Assembly: GCA_028671895.1 (NCBI GenBank)
Contig: CM053802.1
Span: 38,602,201 to 38,666,200 of the forward strand
Length of the DNA stretch: 64,000 nucleotides
Reading direction: 5' to 3'
From: Oenanthe sinensis
Lineage: Eukaryota > Streptophyta > Magnoliopsida > Apiales > Apiaceae
Shown here piece after piece: positions 1-12,262 of the stretch (positions are counted from its first letter, which is position 1; every line of letters starts with the position of its first letter). A program made the position numbers and the translations under genes. Below the pieces are notes generated by a model, which worked only from the letters and a program-made list of their open reading frames with translations, did no database searches and was not told the origin of the DNA.

Positions 1-20
1 TCATAGGGCGCGCCCTATGA
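1..20. repeat. Perfect 20-bp palindrome centred on GGCGCGCC
   Basis: The first 20 bases, TCATAGGGCGCGCCCTATGA, equal their own reverse complement. It is the strongest of a series of GGCGCGCC-like words spread through the Gypsy-like host sequence (see findings). No function can be assigned. Confidence 0.8.
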
Positions 21-109
21 ACATAATATTCAAGAGTTAACCAAATAGAAATATTGTTTACAAGTTGCAGGGTTTTACAGAGAACTCGCACCTCAAAGTG
101 TAAAAGTCA

Positions 110-840
110 TCAAACTTTGGGGGAAGGAGAAGCGAAAGATGTGATAGGAGAGGCCTGAATGATATCGGTCAAATCAACATGGGCGTCGCCTATCTTTTCA
201 GGGCGCACCGGGAAAACCTCTACCAACTGGGTCATCACATCTTCTTCCGGTTCAAGCTTCTGGGAAGCAATGGCCTCAGCCTCTTCTATCTTGAAATCCT
301 CCATGAATTCCTTAGTAGAAGTCCCTCACCTGGTCCAATCAAAATCAGGCTCGAAGGCAAGAAACCCACGAAGAAAATTGTGGGAGCCCAATTCCTTGCC
401 CTCGTCCTTAACAACCCTCTTCTCTTCCTCCGATGTAGCTTTTTCCTCATTAAAGCCGTCAATGACCTTGGACAAATCCTCCTTGTCCTTCTTGACATGA
501 TCAAGTTCTGAGGTAGCAAGGGAAAAGTTGGTCTAAGCATAGAGAGGCTGCTTTTTTAAGTATTCAAATCCTTCTCTAGGCGCGCCTTGGCCTGTTTGGA
601 AGCTTCGAGCTCCGTTTGACTGAGATATTTATCCTTCTGTAATTGTCTGAGGTACGCCCTATCATCATCCTAGGAGCGTTACTTAGACATGACGTGAAAG
701 TACAGCTCGGAAGATGAACGAACAATAACATTATCCACCTCCTTACCCTTATAGGAAGACCATAAGGAAAGGTCATCATCAACTATTGAGGGATGGACAA
801 ACTCCCCAATACAAGTGGATACCAAAGTGCTAGAAGAAGA
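110..840 (-). pseudogene. Decayed antisense ORF, C-terminal part of a 'putative gypsy-type transposon / transposase-28'-like protein
   Basis: Read on the minus strand, the region gives a nearly continuous low-complexity, charged protein across three frames. It runs from a stretch near 830 through heptad-rich text such as QTELEASKQAKARLEKDL (about 575-640) and a Glu/Lys-rich coiled coil, to a tail containing LRGFLAFEPDFDW (about 330-380) and an acidic end that stops at 110. Several in-frame stops and at least one frameshift (near 530) make it a pseudogene. The coiled coil followed by a GF(L)xFxPDFD-type motif is typical of plant proteins annotated as putative gypsy-type transposon proteins. 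In the Tat lineage of Ty3/Gypsy elements such ORFs lie antisense between pol and the 3' LTR. Lineage and family are inferences; the coding remnant itself is clear. Confidence 0.55.
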
Positions 841-850
841 AATGTATGAC

Positions 851-1122
851 TATAGAAAGGGCGCGCTCTGAAAAGTTATGAATCGATGTCAGGGCATAAC
901 CTAAACATGATTTGCTATATATTGTTTATTATGTATTGTCACTATTTGTTAATGTGAAGGTATTACGAGGGGTGTTACGATGTCAGAGAGCGCCCTAATA
1001 AGGTCTTATTCCCCTAATTGTGGGGGAAGTACAAATAAGAGGGGACATTCCAGACCTAAGCTACGAAGCAATGGGGTAGTATGAGCAAAGGTGTGGGCGT
1101 TCCTATGAACTATGCATGATAG
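851..1122 (+). repeat. Host Gypsy-like element: 3' internal end and first LTR piece
   Basis: Non-coding. Purine runs at about 1020-1030 and 1038-1046 are candidate polypurine tracts, so the 3' LTR of the presumed Gypsy element probably begins between 1019 and 1050; the exact start cannot be fixed. It ends with GATAG, the TSD of element A, and continues at 9783. Confidence 0.45.
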
Positions 1123-2631
1123 TGTTAGTAATTGTGCTCTAGAGACAATACTTTTTATATTTTAAGGAAAATATTTATTATTAAGGATTATGTTTTATTG
1201 ATTATTATTTATTATATTTTATTTACTGCGTAATAAATTGAAAGCATAATAAATGTCCTTGGAATTTTGATACGTATTATATATCTTTAAGTATGTGACT
1301 TAAAAATGAGATTATATGAATAGTATCTTATTCCTAAAATTCCCTAGTCGAGTATTATTATTTAAGGACAATAATAATGCACAAAGACTAGTATGTTTCT
1401 TGACAGATGACCACATCTCATTGGTCATAGGTATGGGGATACTAAAGTCAAGAACATAAGTGCATGTATCAATGCATGGCACTGGAATGACCCGCCGTGA
1501 GATTCTACATGTTAAGTAAGTGTCATAAGTAATTCTCACTGTGATAATGGTGTAATGATCCTTAGACCTGAAATCATTATATTTCTATACGAGAATTAAT
1601 ATACTTTGATTACATTAAAAGTTACCTTTGACCGGGTGATGATAAAAGTGGACATTGGGTATATTATGAATCGTATGAGAAATATGAATGATCTAGATGG
1701 GATTTAATCCTCCTAATTTTAGGAGTGATATTATTGGCCTCTTGTTTGAATGAGACTATGAAATGCACGACCGTGCTCAAATGTTGATTTGATTTTAATA
1801 GTCTACTCATCGATCAAGAAAATAAAGATTAAATTATGAAGAGGATGACACGAGACATGCCTTGAGTTTAATCTATAATATCAAGATTAAAGGGATTATA
1901 TTACATGGAACATTATTCACGAAAGGCTTAATCGAATCACCGATTTATTATTATTACTTGGGTAGCAATGATGTATTACTAGATGCCGCTCATTGTTTAC
2001 AATTTTAATTAGATATTAAAATTGTTGCCAACGTAATAATAACCTACAGGGTCACACACAAAGAACGCTTGAAGGAGAAATAATTTAAATTATGAATTTA
2101 AATTAAATAAGTAATTTATTTTATTTATGATATTAATTAAGTATGACTTAATTAATTATATAAATAGAATAAATGAATTACTTAAACTAATTCCAAAATT
2201 AAATAATTTAGAATTTTGGATTAGTATTAATTATAATTGGATTATAATTAGAAAACTTATTTCTCTCTCTATATAATCTCTTTATGGGCTGATTTAATAA
2301 AATAGAGATTTTACAAAAACCCTAGCCGCTCTGAGAGAGGAGGAAGATAGAGAGAGAAGAAGTTTTCGGGTGCTAGTACACATCAATCCTTCATGAAAAG
2401 TGTTCGTGTGGATACCGTAGAGCGTAGATCGCGAGAGCGGGATACGTGGTGATTAAACAAGCTTTGGACCTCCATTAATCTTCCATTAATGAACTGTTAA
2501 AGCTTCTAAAGGTATTTATTCTTTATCTCCGAATTAAATCTTTTGTTTTCGCATGGATCCTGCGGAGGGTTTCGCTATTTTGATTTATTTTTCGCGTTTA
2601 TTCCGCTGCGTTTGTGTCATGAAACCCTTCA
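1123..2631 (+). repeat. 5' LTR of element A
   Basis: 1509 bp, TG...CA. Against the 3' LTR I counted five substitutions and two 1-bp indels. A TATA-like stretch TATATAAT lies at 2270-2277, followed by a leader containing AAACCCTAGCCG and purine-rich GA repeats, so transcription probably starts around 2300. Confidence 0.95.
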
Positions 2632-2644
2632 ATGGTATCAGAGC
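2632..2644 (+). promoter_or_regulatory. Primer-binding site of element A
   Basis: ATGGTATCAGAGC directly follows the LTR end. TGGTATCAGAGC is complementary to the 3' end of initiator tRNA-Met, the usual Copia primer. Confidence 0.9.
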
Positions 2645-2721
2645 TACTTGCGAAACGTTTTAATTCGGTTATGTGCTTAACAGTTTTTGATATATAAGCA
2701 TGTATGCGATCTATCATGATT

Positions 2722-3415
2722 TTATATTGATACAATATGTATATGTTTATATATATTATGAATATATGATATTTTATGATATATAATCATGTGATGATTA
2801 TGTGTGTTGATGTATGTATATGATACATGTTTGTTCTTATTATGGGAATCGTATTCGATACGAATTCTGAAACGGCTGCCGTTGATTTTCTGAAATCTGT
2901 GTCTGTTGTCCGATTTTCGCAAACGATATGTGTTTTTTGACTGGAATCGGGTCACTGAGCAATACTGAAATAGTCAGCTCTGCGTCTGTAAGCCATTAGA
3001 TGTCGTTACAGCCTCCAAAACGGTGATTTATGATTTTCTGAAAATTATTTGATTTTCTAAAATTTTGAGTATATGTATGTATATATTATGAATATATGAT
3101 ATTCATGTAATGTATAATCATATGATGATTGTATGTATCTCTGTATATGTATATATGATATATGCTTGTTTTTGTTATGAGAATTGTATATGATACGATT
3201 TCTGAAACACCGTCAGATTTGGAGAAATCTGACTGCCGTATCCGATTTTTGTAAACGATATGTGTTTTCTGACTGGAATCGGGCCAATGAACAAAACTGA
3301 TAGCTTTGCTATCACCGACGGGTCAGTAAGGCGTTTGACGTCGTTAAGGGCCTCGAAATAGCGATTTATTGTCTTCAGAAATCTGTTTTTAATTTTCTGA
3401 AATTTCGAAATTTGT
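2722..3415 (+). repeat. Diverged tandem duplication in element A leader
   Basis: Two copies of roughly 340 bp, about 2722-3060 and 3070-3415, follow each other. Both share, in order, an ATGAATATATGATAT block, a TAATCAT(A/G)TGATGATT block, TGATAC..TTCTGAAAC, AAACGATATGTGTTTT(T/C)TGACTGGAATCGGG, and GTCGTTA..GCCTC. The copies have diverged substantially. No ORF is supported here. Confidence 0.75.
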
Positions 3416-4797
3416 TATATATGATTATATAATATGAGATATATTATATGTGTTATATGATAGCATGGTGGATGGTTATGGCCTAAAGACCCATAGGATA
3501 GTGGTTTTGGTTTCTAAATACGACTTGCATGTCGTTTATTCATTGTAATTTAATTATCTCGAATGTAACTCGAGTTCTTCTTGTAATTTCATTAGAATAG
3601 TTTTATTTTTATTATTCAATGTAATTATCAATGAAGACTTGCAAGCAAGGAGGCGATCCAAAAGGGGATGATGGAGCAATGAAGAAAGAAGACATGTAAT
3701 AGATAGTATTTTTAAAACCAACATAGACTGACCTTGATATTTCCATTAGCTTGGAAATATCATATAGGATGGGGCCATAACCAAACACGTTTAATTTACG
3801 CACATTACATATATGTATATGATTGCATGTATTGGTATGTATGCGTAGATATAATTGAAATGCATGCTTAATATTGATTAATCATGTATGTATTAGATAC
3901 GACACCCATGCCATGTTTGCTTAAACAAGATAAAATCTGTAACGATTCAAGATTTTAAAATTAACAAACGATCATGAGATTCTTGTGTTTATGAAATATG
4001 GATTTTTAAAACACGGAATTAAATATGGATTTTTGATATCTATAATTGGGATTTTCTGACAAAAGCGGATATGCGTATTCGTAAGGCTGATGGGTTTTAA
4101 GTGTGACCATTGGTATCCTCCATCTACCTGGGAAATGAACAATTTAAGATGTCGATTTGAAATATTTGGTTCAAGGAAAAATTGAGGATCTCTTTATGAT
4201 GTGATCATGATCGTTATAAATTTTCTAAAACCCCTTAACAAAATATTAAGTTTTACTCGGATGCTTTCCAATGAATGAACACTCATCGAATCCTAGATCG
4301 ATAAGGGGAAGGACTGTCAGTGGCAGGGGACTCCTATCTATCGTGGTGAGATGCGACGAATATAAACGATTATATTCGGCCGTTGTATCATTGGGTCTAA
4401 CTTAACTGAGTCGTCATAATAAGTGAAAATAAATGGTTATATTCAACTATTATGAACTTAGAAGCATAGAGTTTGGTTAAAAGTCTATTAGATAGATAAG
4501 ATCAATCGTTGTTCACCAAACTATCCAAGAATTATATATGATATAATTGACAACTATTGTCTACCTAAATAATCATTTTCTAAGGACTTCCAGTGGTTGA
4601 CTTAGGACATGACGAAATATGGATCTTGGCTCACTAGAAAGAATTATGGGATATACTTTCCGAATTAATAGTAAGGGCTATTAGTTTGATAAAAATAGTG
4701 GGAGGTATATGATGATATACCATAATCACTTAAACATAATTAATATTAAATTTGCAACCTAGTTTATTTTATGCACTTTAATATTGTAGATATCAAA
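3416..4797 (+). other. Untranslated leader of element A
   Basis: Non-coding, AT-rich. Segments around 3462-3560, 3880-3990 and 4400-4700 are clearly homologous to the leader of F (40770-42030), for example the block around ATACGACACCCATGCCATG. This shows that a long leader of over 2 kb is a family trait. No ORF or RNA gene is seen. Confidence 0.7.
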
Positions 4798-5600
4798 TGA
4801 TAAACACAAACAACTTCTCTATGCGATCAGTTCTTGAGAAGGACAAGTTGACGAGAATATATTTCCTTGACTGACATAGGAGCTTGAGGATCGTCCTCGG
4901 GCACCACGATATTAGTCAAATCTCTTCCCCTGCTCTTAAAGTTGAGAATGTAACATGTGCAAATCATAGTGCTTATTGGAAGCAAATTGATGTTGCGACT
5001 GATGTTTCAATGACTCATGCTCGCAAATATATGTGCTGAGCTTAAGAAACAATACAAGCATATAGATGCTTATGAAACGATTGAGCACAAGATATATTTG
5101 AAAGGGCACTATACACTTACAAGTAGGGAGAGTGAGACCCGGTTACACCACATGTTCTAAAGATTATAGGGTATAATGAATACCATTGATATTTTGGGTT
5201 TCCAGATTGGTCTGGAGACAGTTAGATTTGATCTTACAATCTGTGGACAAATATTATTCTTATTTTGTTATGAACAAAGAAGTGAATAAGATTGGTAAAA
5301 CACCCATTGAGTTGCTAAGCATGTTGAGAACTGCTGAAAGTAATATGATAAATGCATGAACTACTACTATATTGATGGTAAACATAGGGAATGCAAAAGG
5401 GAAAGGAAAATGGAAAGGCAAGGAGAAGATTTGATCTAGTTCCGTTGTCAAACCAAAGTCCAATCCCTAAAGCAGACTCTAAAGTCTGAATGAGGTGTTG
5501 ATAAAGAAGACGATTGTCACTTCTGTGGAAAGTTGGGAGACTGGAAATTAAACTGTCATGCTTAATTGGAAGATCGGAAGATGATGATCAATAAGGGTCA
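4798..5600 (+). pseudogene. gag relic of element A
   Basis: The relic starts ATG ATA AAC ACA AAC AAC, matching the start of the Gag of E and F (MANNTNTF...). It then matches the rest of that Gag across frames with many stops. A degraded CCHC zinc knuckle (C-H-F-C-G-K...N-C-H-A) sits near 5517-5560. It is far more eroded than the copies in E (63622) and F (42046), and no Gag could be made from it. Confidence 0.8.
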
Positions 5601-5609
5601 AGCTTAAGG

Positions 5610-8259
5610 TATCGGGTTGGAATTGGAGTAAAGATAGTTGCTCTGGTTCGAGGAACTCGTTACTTAATTTTTAGCCTATAAGGAAAATTTAGAACTTAAT
5701 AATTGTTATAGCGTGCTTGCAATTGGCAGAGACATTATTTCAGTTTCTTGTTTGGACAGGAAAGGCTTTTTCATTTTATAACAATAGTTATTTATTCTAT
5801 TTTGATGATGAGCCTTATAATGTTGCACATCTAATTAACAATTTATATGTTCTAAAGTGACTCAAATCAAATATTACCTTTGGCACTGTTGTTGAGGCCG
5901 TATTAATAAGAAACGCATTTTCAGAATACATAAGGATGCATTCATGGATAAGTTTGATTATGAATCATACAAAAGGATGCGAATCTTGGTTTATTTGGTA
6001 AAATGACTAAAGCTCCTTTTACCGGACATGGTGAAGGGATCATTGAATGGGTATGACTTATACATAATGATGTATGTGGTCATATGTGTACGATGACAAA
6101 AGGTAGATTTTATTAACTTCATAAAATTTACTAATTATTTTAGTAGATACAGATATATGTATCTTTTGAAGAACTAATCTGAATCATTTGAAAAGTTCAA
6201 AGACTATAAAGATGAAGTAGAAAATATCAAAGAAAAGTTTTTTTGATAGGAGAGATCACACCTTGTTGGACATGGTGCGATCAATGTTGAGTCAATGAAT
6301 CTTCCAATTAGTTTCTGGGGTTGCACCCTGGAAACGGCTCCACATACACTTAACTGTGTTCCTACTAAATTGGTTCAAAAGACTCCTTATGAGATATGGA
6401 CTGAGCAACGTCACAGCATGTCATTTATAAAATTTTGGGGATGTGAAGCGTTTGTGAAACGTCTAATCTCTGACAAGCTAGGACCAAAATCAGACAAATA
6501 TAATTTTGTGGAATACCCAACTGAAACAAGGGGTTATTCTTTCTATAATCCTTCCGAGAACAAAGTGTTTGTTGCTCGAATTGCTGAGAGACAGTGGGAG
6601 GATAATAGATCTCAATGAAGTTTGAGACCCACATGATAACGTTGAACCAGTGGAGGAACCTGAGTAGAATGTACAAGAAAAATAATACTACTCAAGAAAC
6701 ACAGGTGTTCGTAGGTTTAGTAGGATTTTCCATGAGCCCAAGAGATAATATGGATTTCTCTTGACTCAAGATGGTGATGTGATGCTTGTGGATGAAGATG
6801 AGCCTCTCACCTACCTAGATACTATAAACACTCCAGATTCTAAGAGATGGCTGGATGCCATTAAATCTGAGATGGAATCCATGTATACTAATCAAGTATG
6901 GACTTTGGTTGATCCACCTGAAGGGGTAAAACCTATAGGGTGCAAGTGGGTTTTCAAGAAGAAGACCGACATGGATGCTAATGTACAGACCTATAAGGCA
7001 CGATTGGTGGCAAAAGGTTTCAAGAAAATTCATGGTATTGACTATGATGAGACCTTTTCACCAGTTGTTATGGTCATGTCCATCAGGATTTTGTTTGCTA
7101 TAGCTGCTTACTATGACTATGAAATCTGGCAAATGGATGTCAAAACCGCTTTCTTAAATGAGAGCCTTGAAGAAGATATGGATGTGTACATGACACACCC
7201 TAAGGGTTTTGTTGATCTAAAGGATGCTGGAAATGTATGTAAGTTGCGTCGATCCATTTATGGATTAAAGCAGGCCTCGAGGAGATGGAACATTTGTTTT
7301 CATGAAACAGTCAAAAAGAGTTTGACTTTATTCAGAATGAAGTTGAAACTTGTGTTTACAACAAGTTTAGTGGGAGCCATGTGGCATTCCTAGTATTATA
7401 TGTTGATGATATATTACTAATAGGGAATGACATTCCTTCTCTACAGACTGTGAAGACTTGGTTGAGAAATAATTTCTCAATGAAAGACTTAGGCGATGTG
7501 ACATATATATTAGGGATCGAGATCTATAGAGATAGATCAAGGTGATTGATCGGCCTAATTTAGAGTACATACTTGACAAAGTTTTGCATCGATTTCAAAT
7601 GCAAAGAGACTAAAATGGATATGTCCCAATGTCTCATGGGATAGTGATCTCAAAATAAAATTTGTCCTAAATCATTGGATGATAGGGACTGCATGAGTAA
7701 AATTCCATATGCGTCAGCAATTGGTTTTATAATGTATGCAATGATATGTACTTGTCCTGATGTCTCGTATGCTTTAACCATGATGAGTAGATACCGATCT
7801 AATCCAGGTGAAGGTCACTGGACGACAGTCAAGAATATTCTTAAGTACTTAAAGAGGACTAAAGATTCATTCTTGTTATATGGAGGAGATGTGAAGCTAG
7901 TTGTAACAGGTTTCAGTGATACTGGTTTCTAGACAGATAACGATAATTTAATGTTTCTGTCTGGCTTTGTGTTTTATTGAGATATTGTATGCTGGAATGG
8001 TTCACAGCAAAGACAATTGTTGATTTTACAATAGAACCTGAGTATATTGATGCTTGTGAAGCAGCTAAGGAGGCTGTTTGGGCATGTACTTAGGAGATAT
8101 CACCTAATTAATGAGATTAATGATCAAGGAGATATACATATATGTAAAGTGTATACTAATAATAATATTGCAGACACACTGACTAAGGCTTTGTCGCAGC
8201 AGAAGCACGAAAGTCACACTAGTTCCATGAGTATTGGATACTTGGGTAATTGGCTCTAG
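5610..8259 (+). pseudogene. pol relic of element A (protease-integrase-RT-RNase H, multiply broken)
   Basis: Alignment by eye with the pol of E and F shows protease and GAG-pre-integrase relics (5650-6060). The integrase is missing about 150 bp around 6225-6250: the text jumps from the KFKDYKDEVE-like region straight to the RNHTLLDMV region, so the second catalytic Asp (SDRGGEY in relatives) is gone. Longer open pieces are 6295-6618 (end of integrase), 6761-7393 (RT: WVFKKKTDMD, ARLVAKGF, QMDVKTAFLN, YGLKQASRRW), 7675-7932 (post-RT) and 8047-8259 (end of RNase H, KALSQQKHESHTSS). The YVDDILLIGND RT catalytic text is at 7399-7431 but out of frame. No functional enzyme is possible. Confidence 0.9.
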
Positions 8260-8262
8260 TGC

Positions 8263-8273
8263 AAGTGGGAGAT
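8263..8273 (+). promoter_or_regulatory. Polypurine tract of element A
   Basis: AAGTGGGAGAT immediately precedes the 3' LTR. The same sequence precedes the 3' LTR of F (46015-46025). Confidence 0.9.
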
Positions 8274-9782
8274 TGTTAGTAATTGTGCTCTAGAGACAAT
8301 ACTTTTTATATTTTAAGGAAAATATTTATTATTAAGGATTATGTTTTATTGATTATTATTTATTATGTTTTATTTACTGCGTAATAAATTGAAAGCATAA
8401 TAAATGTCCTTGGAATTTTGATACGTATTATATATCTTTAAGTATGTGACTTAAAAATGAGATTATATGAATAGTATCTTATTCCTAAAATTCCCTAGTC
8501 GAGTATTATTATTTAAGGACAATAATAATGCACAAAGACTAGTATGTTTCTTGACAGATGACCACATCTCATTGGTCATAGGTATGGGGATACTAAAGTC
8601 AAGAACATAAGTGCATGTATCAATGCATGGCACTGGAATGACCCGCCGTGAGATTCTACATGTTAAGTAAGTGTCATAAGTAATTCTCACTGTGATAATG
8701 GTGTAATGATCCTTAGACCTGAAATCATTATATTTCTATACGAGAATTAATATACTTTGATTACATTAAAAGTTACCTTTGACCGGGTGATGATAAAAGT
8801 GGAGATTGGGTATATTATGAATCGTATGAGAAATATGAATGATCTAGATGGGATTTAATCCTCCTAATTTTAGGAGTGATATTATTGGCCTCTTGTTTGA
8901 GTGAGACTATGAAATGCACGGCCGTGCTCAAATGTTGATTTGATTTTAATAGTCTACTCATCGATCAAGAAAAATAAAGATTAAATTATGAAGAGGATGA
9001 CACGAGACATGCCTTGAGTTTAATCTATAATATCAAGATTAAAGGGATTATATTACATGGAACATTATTCACGAAAGGCTTAATCGAATCACCGATTTAT
9101 TATTATTATTTGGGTAGCAATGATGTATTACTAGATGCCGCTCATTGTTTACAATTTTAATTAGATATTAAAATTGTTGCCAACGTAATAATAACCTACA
9201 GGGTCACACACAAAGAACGCTTGAAGGAGAAATAATTTAAATTATGAATTTAAATTAAATAAGTAATTTATTTTATTTATGATATTAATTAAGTATGACT
9301 TAATTAATTATATAAATAGAATAAATGAATTACTTAAACTAATTCCAAAATTAAATAATTTAGAATTTTGGATTAGTATTAATTATAATTGGATTATAAT
9401 TAGAAACTTATTTCTCTCTCTATATAATCTCTTTATGGGCTGATTTAATAAAATAGAGATTTTACAAAAACCCTAGCCGCTCTGAGAGAGGAGGAAGATA
9501 GAGAGAGAAGAAGTTTTCGGGTGCTAGTACACATCAATCCTTCATGAAAAGTGTTCGTGTGGATACCGTAGAGCGTAGATCGCGAGAGCGGGATACGTGG
9601 TGATTAAACAAGCTTTGGACCTCCATTAATCTTCCATTAATGAACTGTTAAAGCTTCTAAAGGTATTTATTCTTTATCTCCGAATTAAATCTTTTGTTTT
9701 CGCATGGATCCTGCGGAGGGTTTCGCTATTTTGATTTATTTTTCGCGTTTATTCCGCTGCGTTTGTGTCATGAAACCCTTCA
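8274..9782 (+). repeat. 3' LTR of element A
   Basis: 1509 bp, almost identical to the 5' LTR, TG...CA, followed by the TSD GATAG. Confidence 0.95.
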
Positions 9783-10316
9783 GATAGGGTGTGCCATATT
9801 GTTATGACTTTTCAAATTCCAGAAACATGTGTTATTCAGTATTGCAAAGCAAAAGCAATATCAAACAGATATATATACAGTTATATATACGAAGAAAAAT
9901 GAAGAAAATAAAGGGCACATAGCAACTAGAATGGTTTTTTGCATATTCAAGGAGAAATACTTGATGGAATTGGATGAATAGGGATGCATTACATACCCGC
10001 TGACAAGACAAAAATTTTGAGCCTAAAAAGTTGAAGTTTGGAGGGAGGGAGCGCCCAGAATGGCCCTTCAAAGCTCTGAAGTGGCTGTAGAGTAGTTCTT
10101 GAAGAGAGAGAATATGTTTTAAAAGTGAAAAAGAAAAGTGTGAAATATGTGTATATATTTCAAATGAAAGAAGGGCCACGTGGCAAATTCTTAGTGGACA
10201 TTGAATCCCATGCAAATGAGTGGATATAACTGGTATGTAGATTTGTATCTACGTATGTACTAATGTCGAGTGTGTCTGAATAAGGACACGCCTTCTAACT
10301 TGGGCGTGCCGAAAAC
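9783..10316 (+). repeat. Host Gypsy-like LTR, second piece
   Basis: Unique-looking non-coding sequence between element A and the solo LTR. It joins cleanly to 1122 on the left and to 11865 on the right once the insertions are removed. It carries several GGCGTGCC/GAGCGCCC words (10048, 10287, 10302). The open frame at 9832-10215 on the minus strand has no recognisable protein text. Confidence 0.5.
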
Positions 10317-11859
10317 TGTTAGTAATTGTGCTCTAGAGACAATACTTTTTATATTTTAAGGAAAATATTTATTATTAAGGATTATGTTTTATTGATTATT
10401 ATTTATTTATTATGTTTTATTTACTGCGTATTAAATTGAAAGCATAATAAATGTCCTTGGAATTTTGATACGTATTATATATCTTTAAGTATGTGACTTA
10501 AAAATGAGATTATATGAATAGTATCTTATTCCTAAAATTCCCTAGTCGAGTATTATTATTTAAGGACAATAATAATGAACAAAGACTAGTATGTTTCTTG
10601 ACAGATGACCACATCTCATTGGTCATAGGTATGGGGATACTAAAGTCAAGAACATAAGTGCATGTATCAATGCATGGCACTGGAATGACCCGCCGTGAGA
10701 TTCTACATGTTAATTAAGTGTCATAAGTAATTCTCACTGTGATAATGGTATAATGATCCTTAGACCTGAAATCATTATATTTCTATACGAGAATTAATAT
10801 ACTTTGATTACATTAAAAGTTACACTTGACCGGGTGATGATAAAAGTGGACATTGGGTATATTATGAATCGTATGAGAAATATGAATGATCTAGATGAGA
10901 TTTAATCCTCCTAATTTTAGGAGTGATATTATCGGCCTCTTGTTTGAGTGAGACTATGAAATGCACGGCCGTGCTCAAATGTTGATTTGATTTTAATAGT
11001 CTACTCATCGATCAAGAAAATAAAGATTAAATTATGAAGAGGATGACACGAGACATGCCTTGAGTTTAATCTATAATATCAAGATTAAAGGGATTATATT
11101 ACATGGAACATTATTCACGAAAGGCTTAATCGAATCACCAATTTATTATTATTACTTGGGTAGCAATGATGTATTACTAGATGCCGCTCATTGTTTACAA
11201 TTTTAATTAGATATTAAAATTGTTGCCAACGTAATAATAACCTACAGGGTCACACACAAAGAACGCTTGAAGGAGAAATAATTTAAATTATGAATTTAAA
11301 TTAAATAAGTAATTTATTTTATTTATGATATTAATTAAGTATGACTTAATTAATTATATAAATAGAATAAATGAATTACTTAAACTAATTCCAAAATTAA
11401 TAATTAATTAATTAAGTGAGACTTAATTAAATAATTTAGAAATTTGGATTAGTATTAATTATAATTGGATTATAATTAGAAAACTTATTCCTCTCTCTAT
11501 ATAATCTCTTTATGGGCTAATTTAATAAAAGAGAGATTTTACAAAAACTCTAGCCACTCTAAGAGAGGAGGAAGATAGAGAGAGAAGAAGTTTTCGGGTG
11601 CTAGTACACATCAATCCTTCATGAAAAGTGTTCGTGTGGATACCGTAGAGCGTAGATCGCGAGAGCGGGATACGTGGTGATTAAACAAGCTTTGGACCTC
11701 CATTTATCTTCCATTAATGAATTGTTAAAGCTTCTAAAGGTATTTATTCTTTATCTCCGAATTAAATCTTTTGTTTTTGCATGGATCCTGCGGAGGGTTT
11801 CGCTATTTTGATTTATTTTTCGCGTTTATTCTGCTGCGTTTGTGTCACGAAACCCTACA
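10317..11859 (+). mobile_element. Solo LTR 1 of element A's family
   Basis: 1543 bp, TGTTAG...CA, flanked by the TSD AAAAC (10312-10316 and 11860-11864). No internal region is attached. This is the expected product of LTR-LTR recombination after insertion. It contains a block of about 32 bp near 11398-11430 (AATTAATTAAGTGAGACTTA) that A's LTRs lack but the second solo LTR has. Confidence 0.95.
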
Positions 11860-12262
11860 AAAACTAGGGAAACGATTTGAGGATGTGAAGCTAGGGAGGT
11901 GTTTTAGTTGGAGTTTCGGTCATAGGTGGCATTAGGATGCGCCCTGACAAACAAGATTAGTATGAATTCTTTCGAACATTTCTAATGATCTCAAGACTTT
12001 GGGGTAGTTGTTGTATACAGATTTTTATGCATGGCAACACCCGCCTTCTTCTGCCTTAAGGGAGGACGCGCCTTCCTTTGTGATGGAGGTTCTGGATCTC
12101 CTTTCTATGGTCACTTGTCTTGTATCATTAATGTCTATGCAGCTTATGCCAAACAATGTCGATTGAAGGCCATGACTCCGTATTCCACGGGTTATCCTAA
12201 CTAGGGAGCTATGGAATATTGTTGACCTTATCTTGGAAGATCCTTTCCCTATATTCAAGCGG
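11860..12262 (+). repeat. Host Gypsy-like LTR, third piece
   Basis: Non-coding. It bears GATGCGCCCTGAC (11947) and GACGCGCCTTCC (12066), further members of the GGCGCGCC word series. It ends with AGCGG, the TSD of element C. Confidence 0.5.

Larger units (their letters stand above)
1123..9782 (+). mobile_element. Copia element A (complete LTR to LTR, coding region wrecked)
   Basis: Two 1509-bp LTRs (1123-2631 and 8274-9782) in direct orientation start TGTTAG and end with CA. The 5-bp duplication GATAG flanks the element (1118-1122 and 9783-9787). A tRNA-Met primer-binding site follows the 5' LTR and a polypurine tract precedes the 3' LTR. The internal region holds a leader of over 2 kb, then gag and pol relics in the usual Copia order (gag, protease, integrase, RT, RNase H). 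The family is the same as E and F further right (Tnt1-94-like Pol text). All proteins are broken although the LTRs are nearly identical, so this copy was probably moved by proteins from another element. Confidence 0.95.

Noticed and set aside
1312..1539. 75-aa antisense ORF repeated in LTRs (also 8463-8690 and 14798-15025)
   Set aside because: It recurs only because the LTR is repeated. It is not kept open in the diverged LTRs of the same family (39067, 46026), and no protein family is recognisable.
9832..10215. 127-aa minus-strand ORF in the host piece
   Set aside because: Hydrophobic, low-complexity text with no recognisable motif, in an LTR piece; most likely chance.
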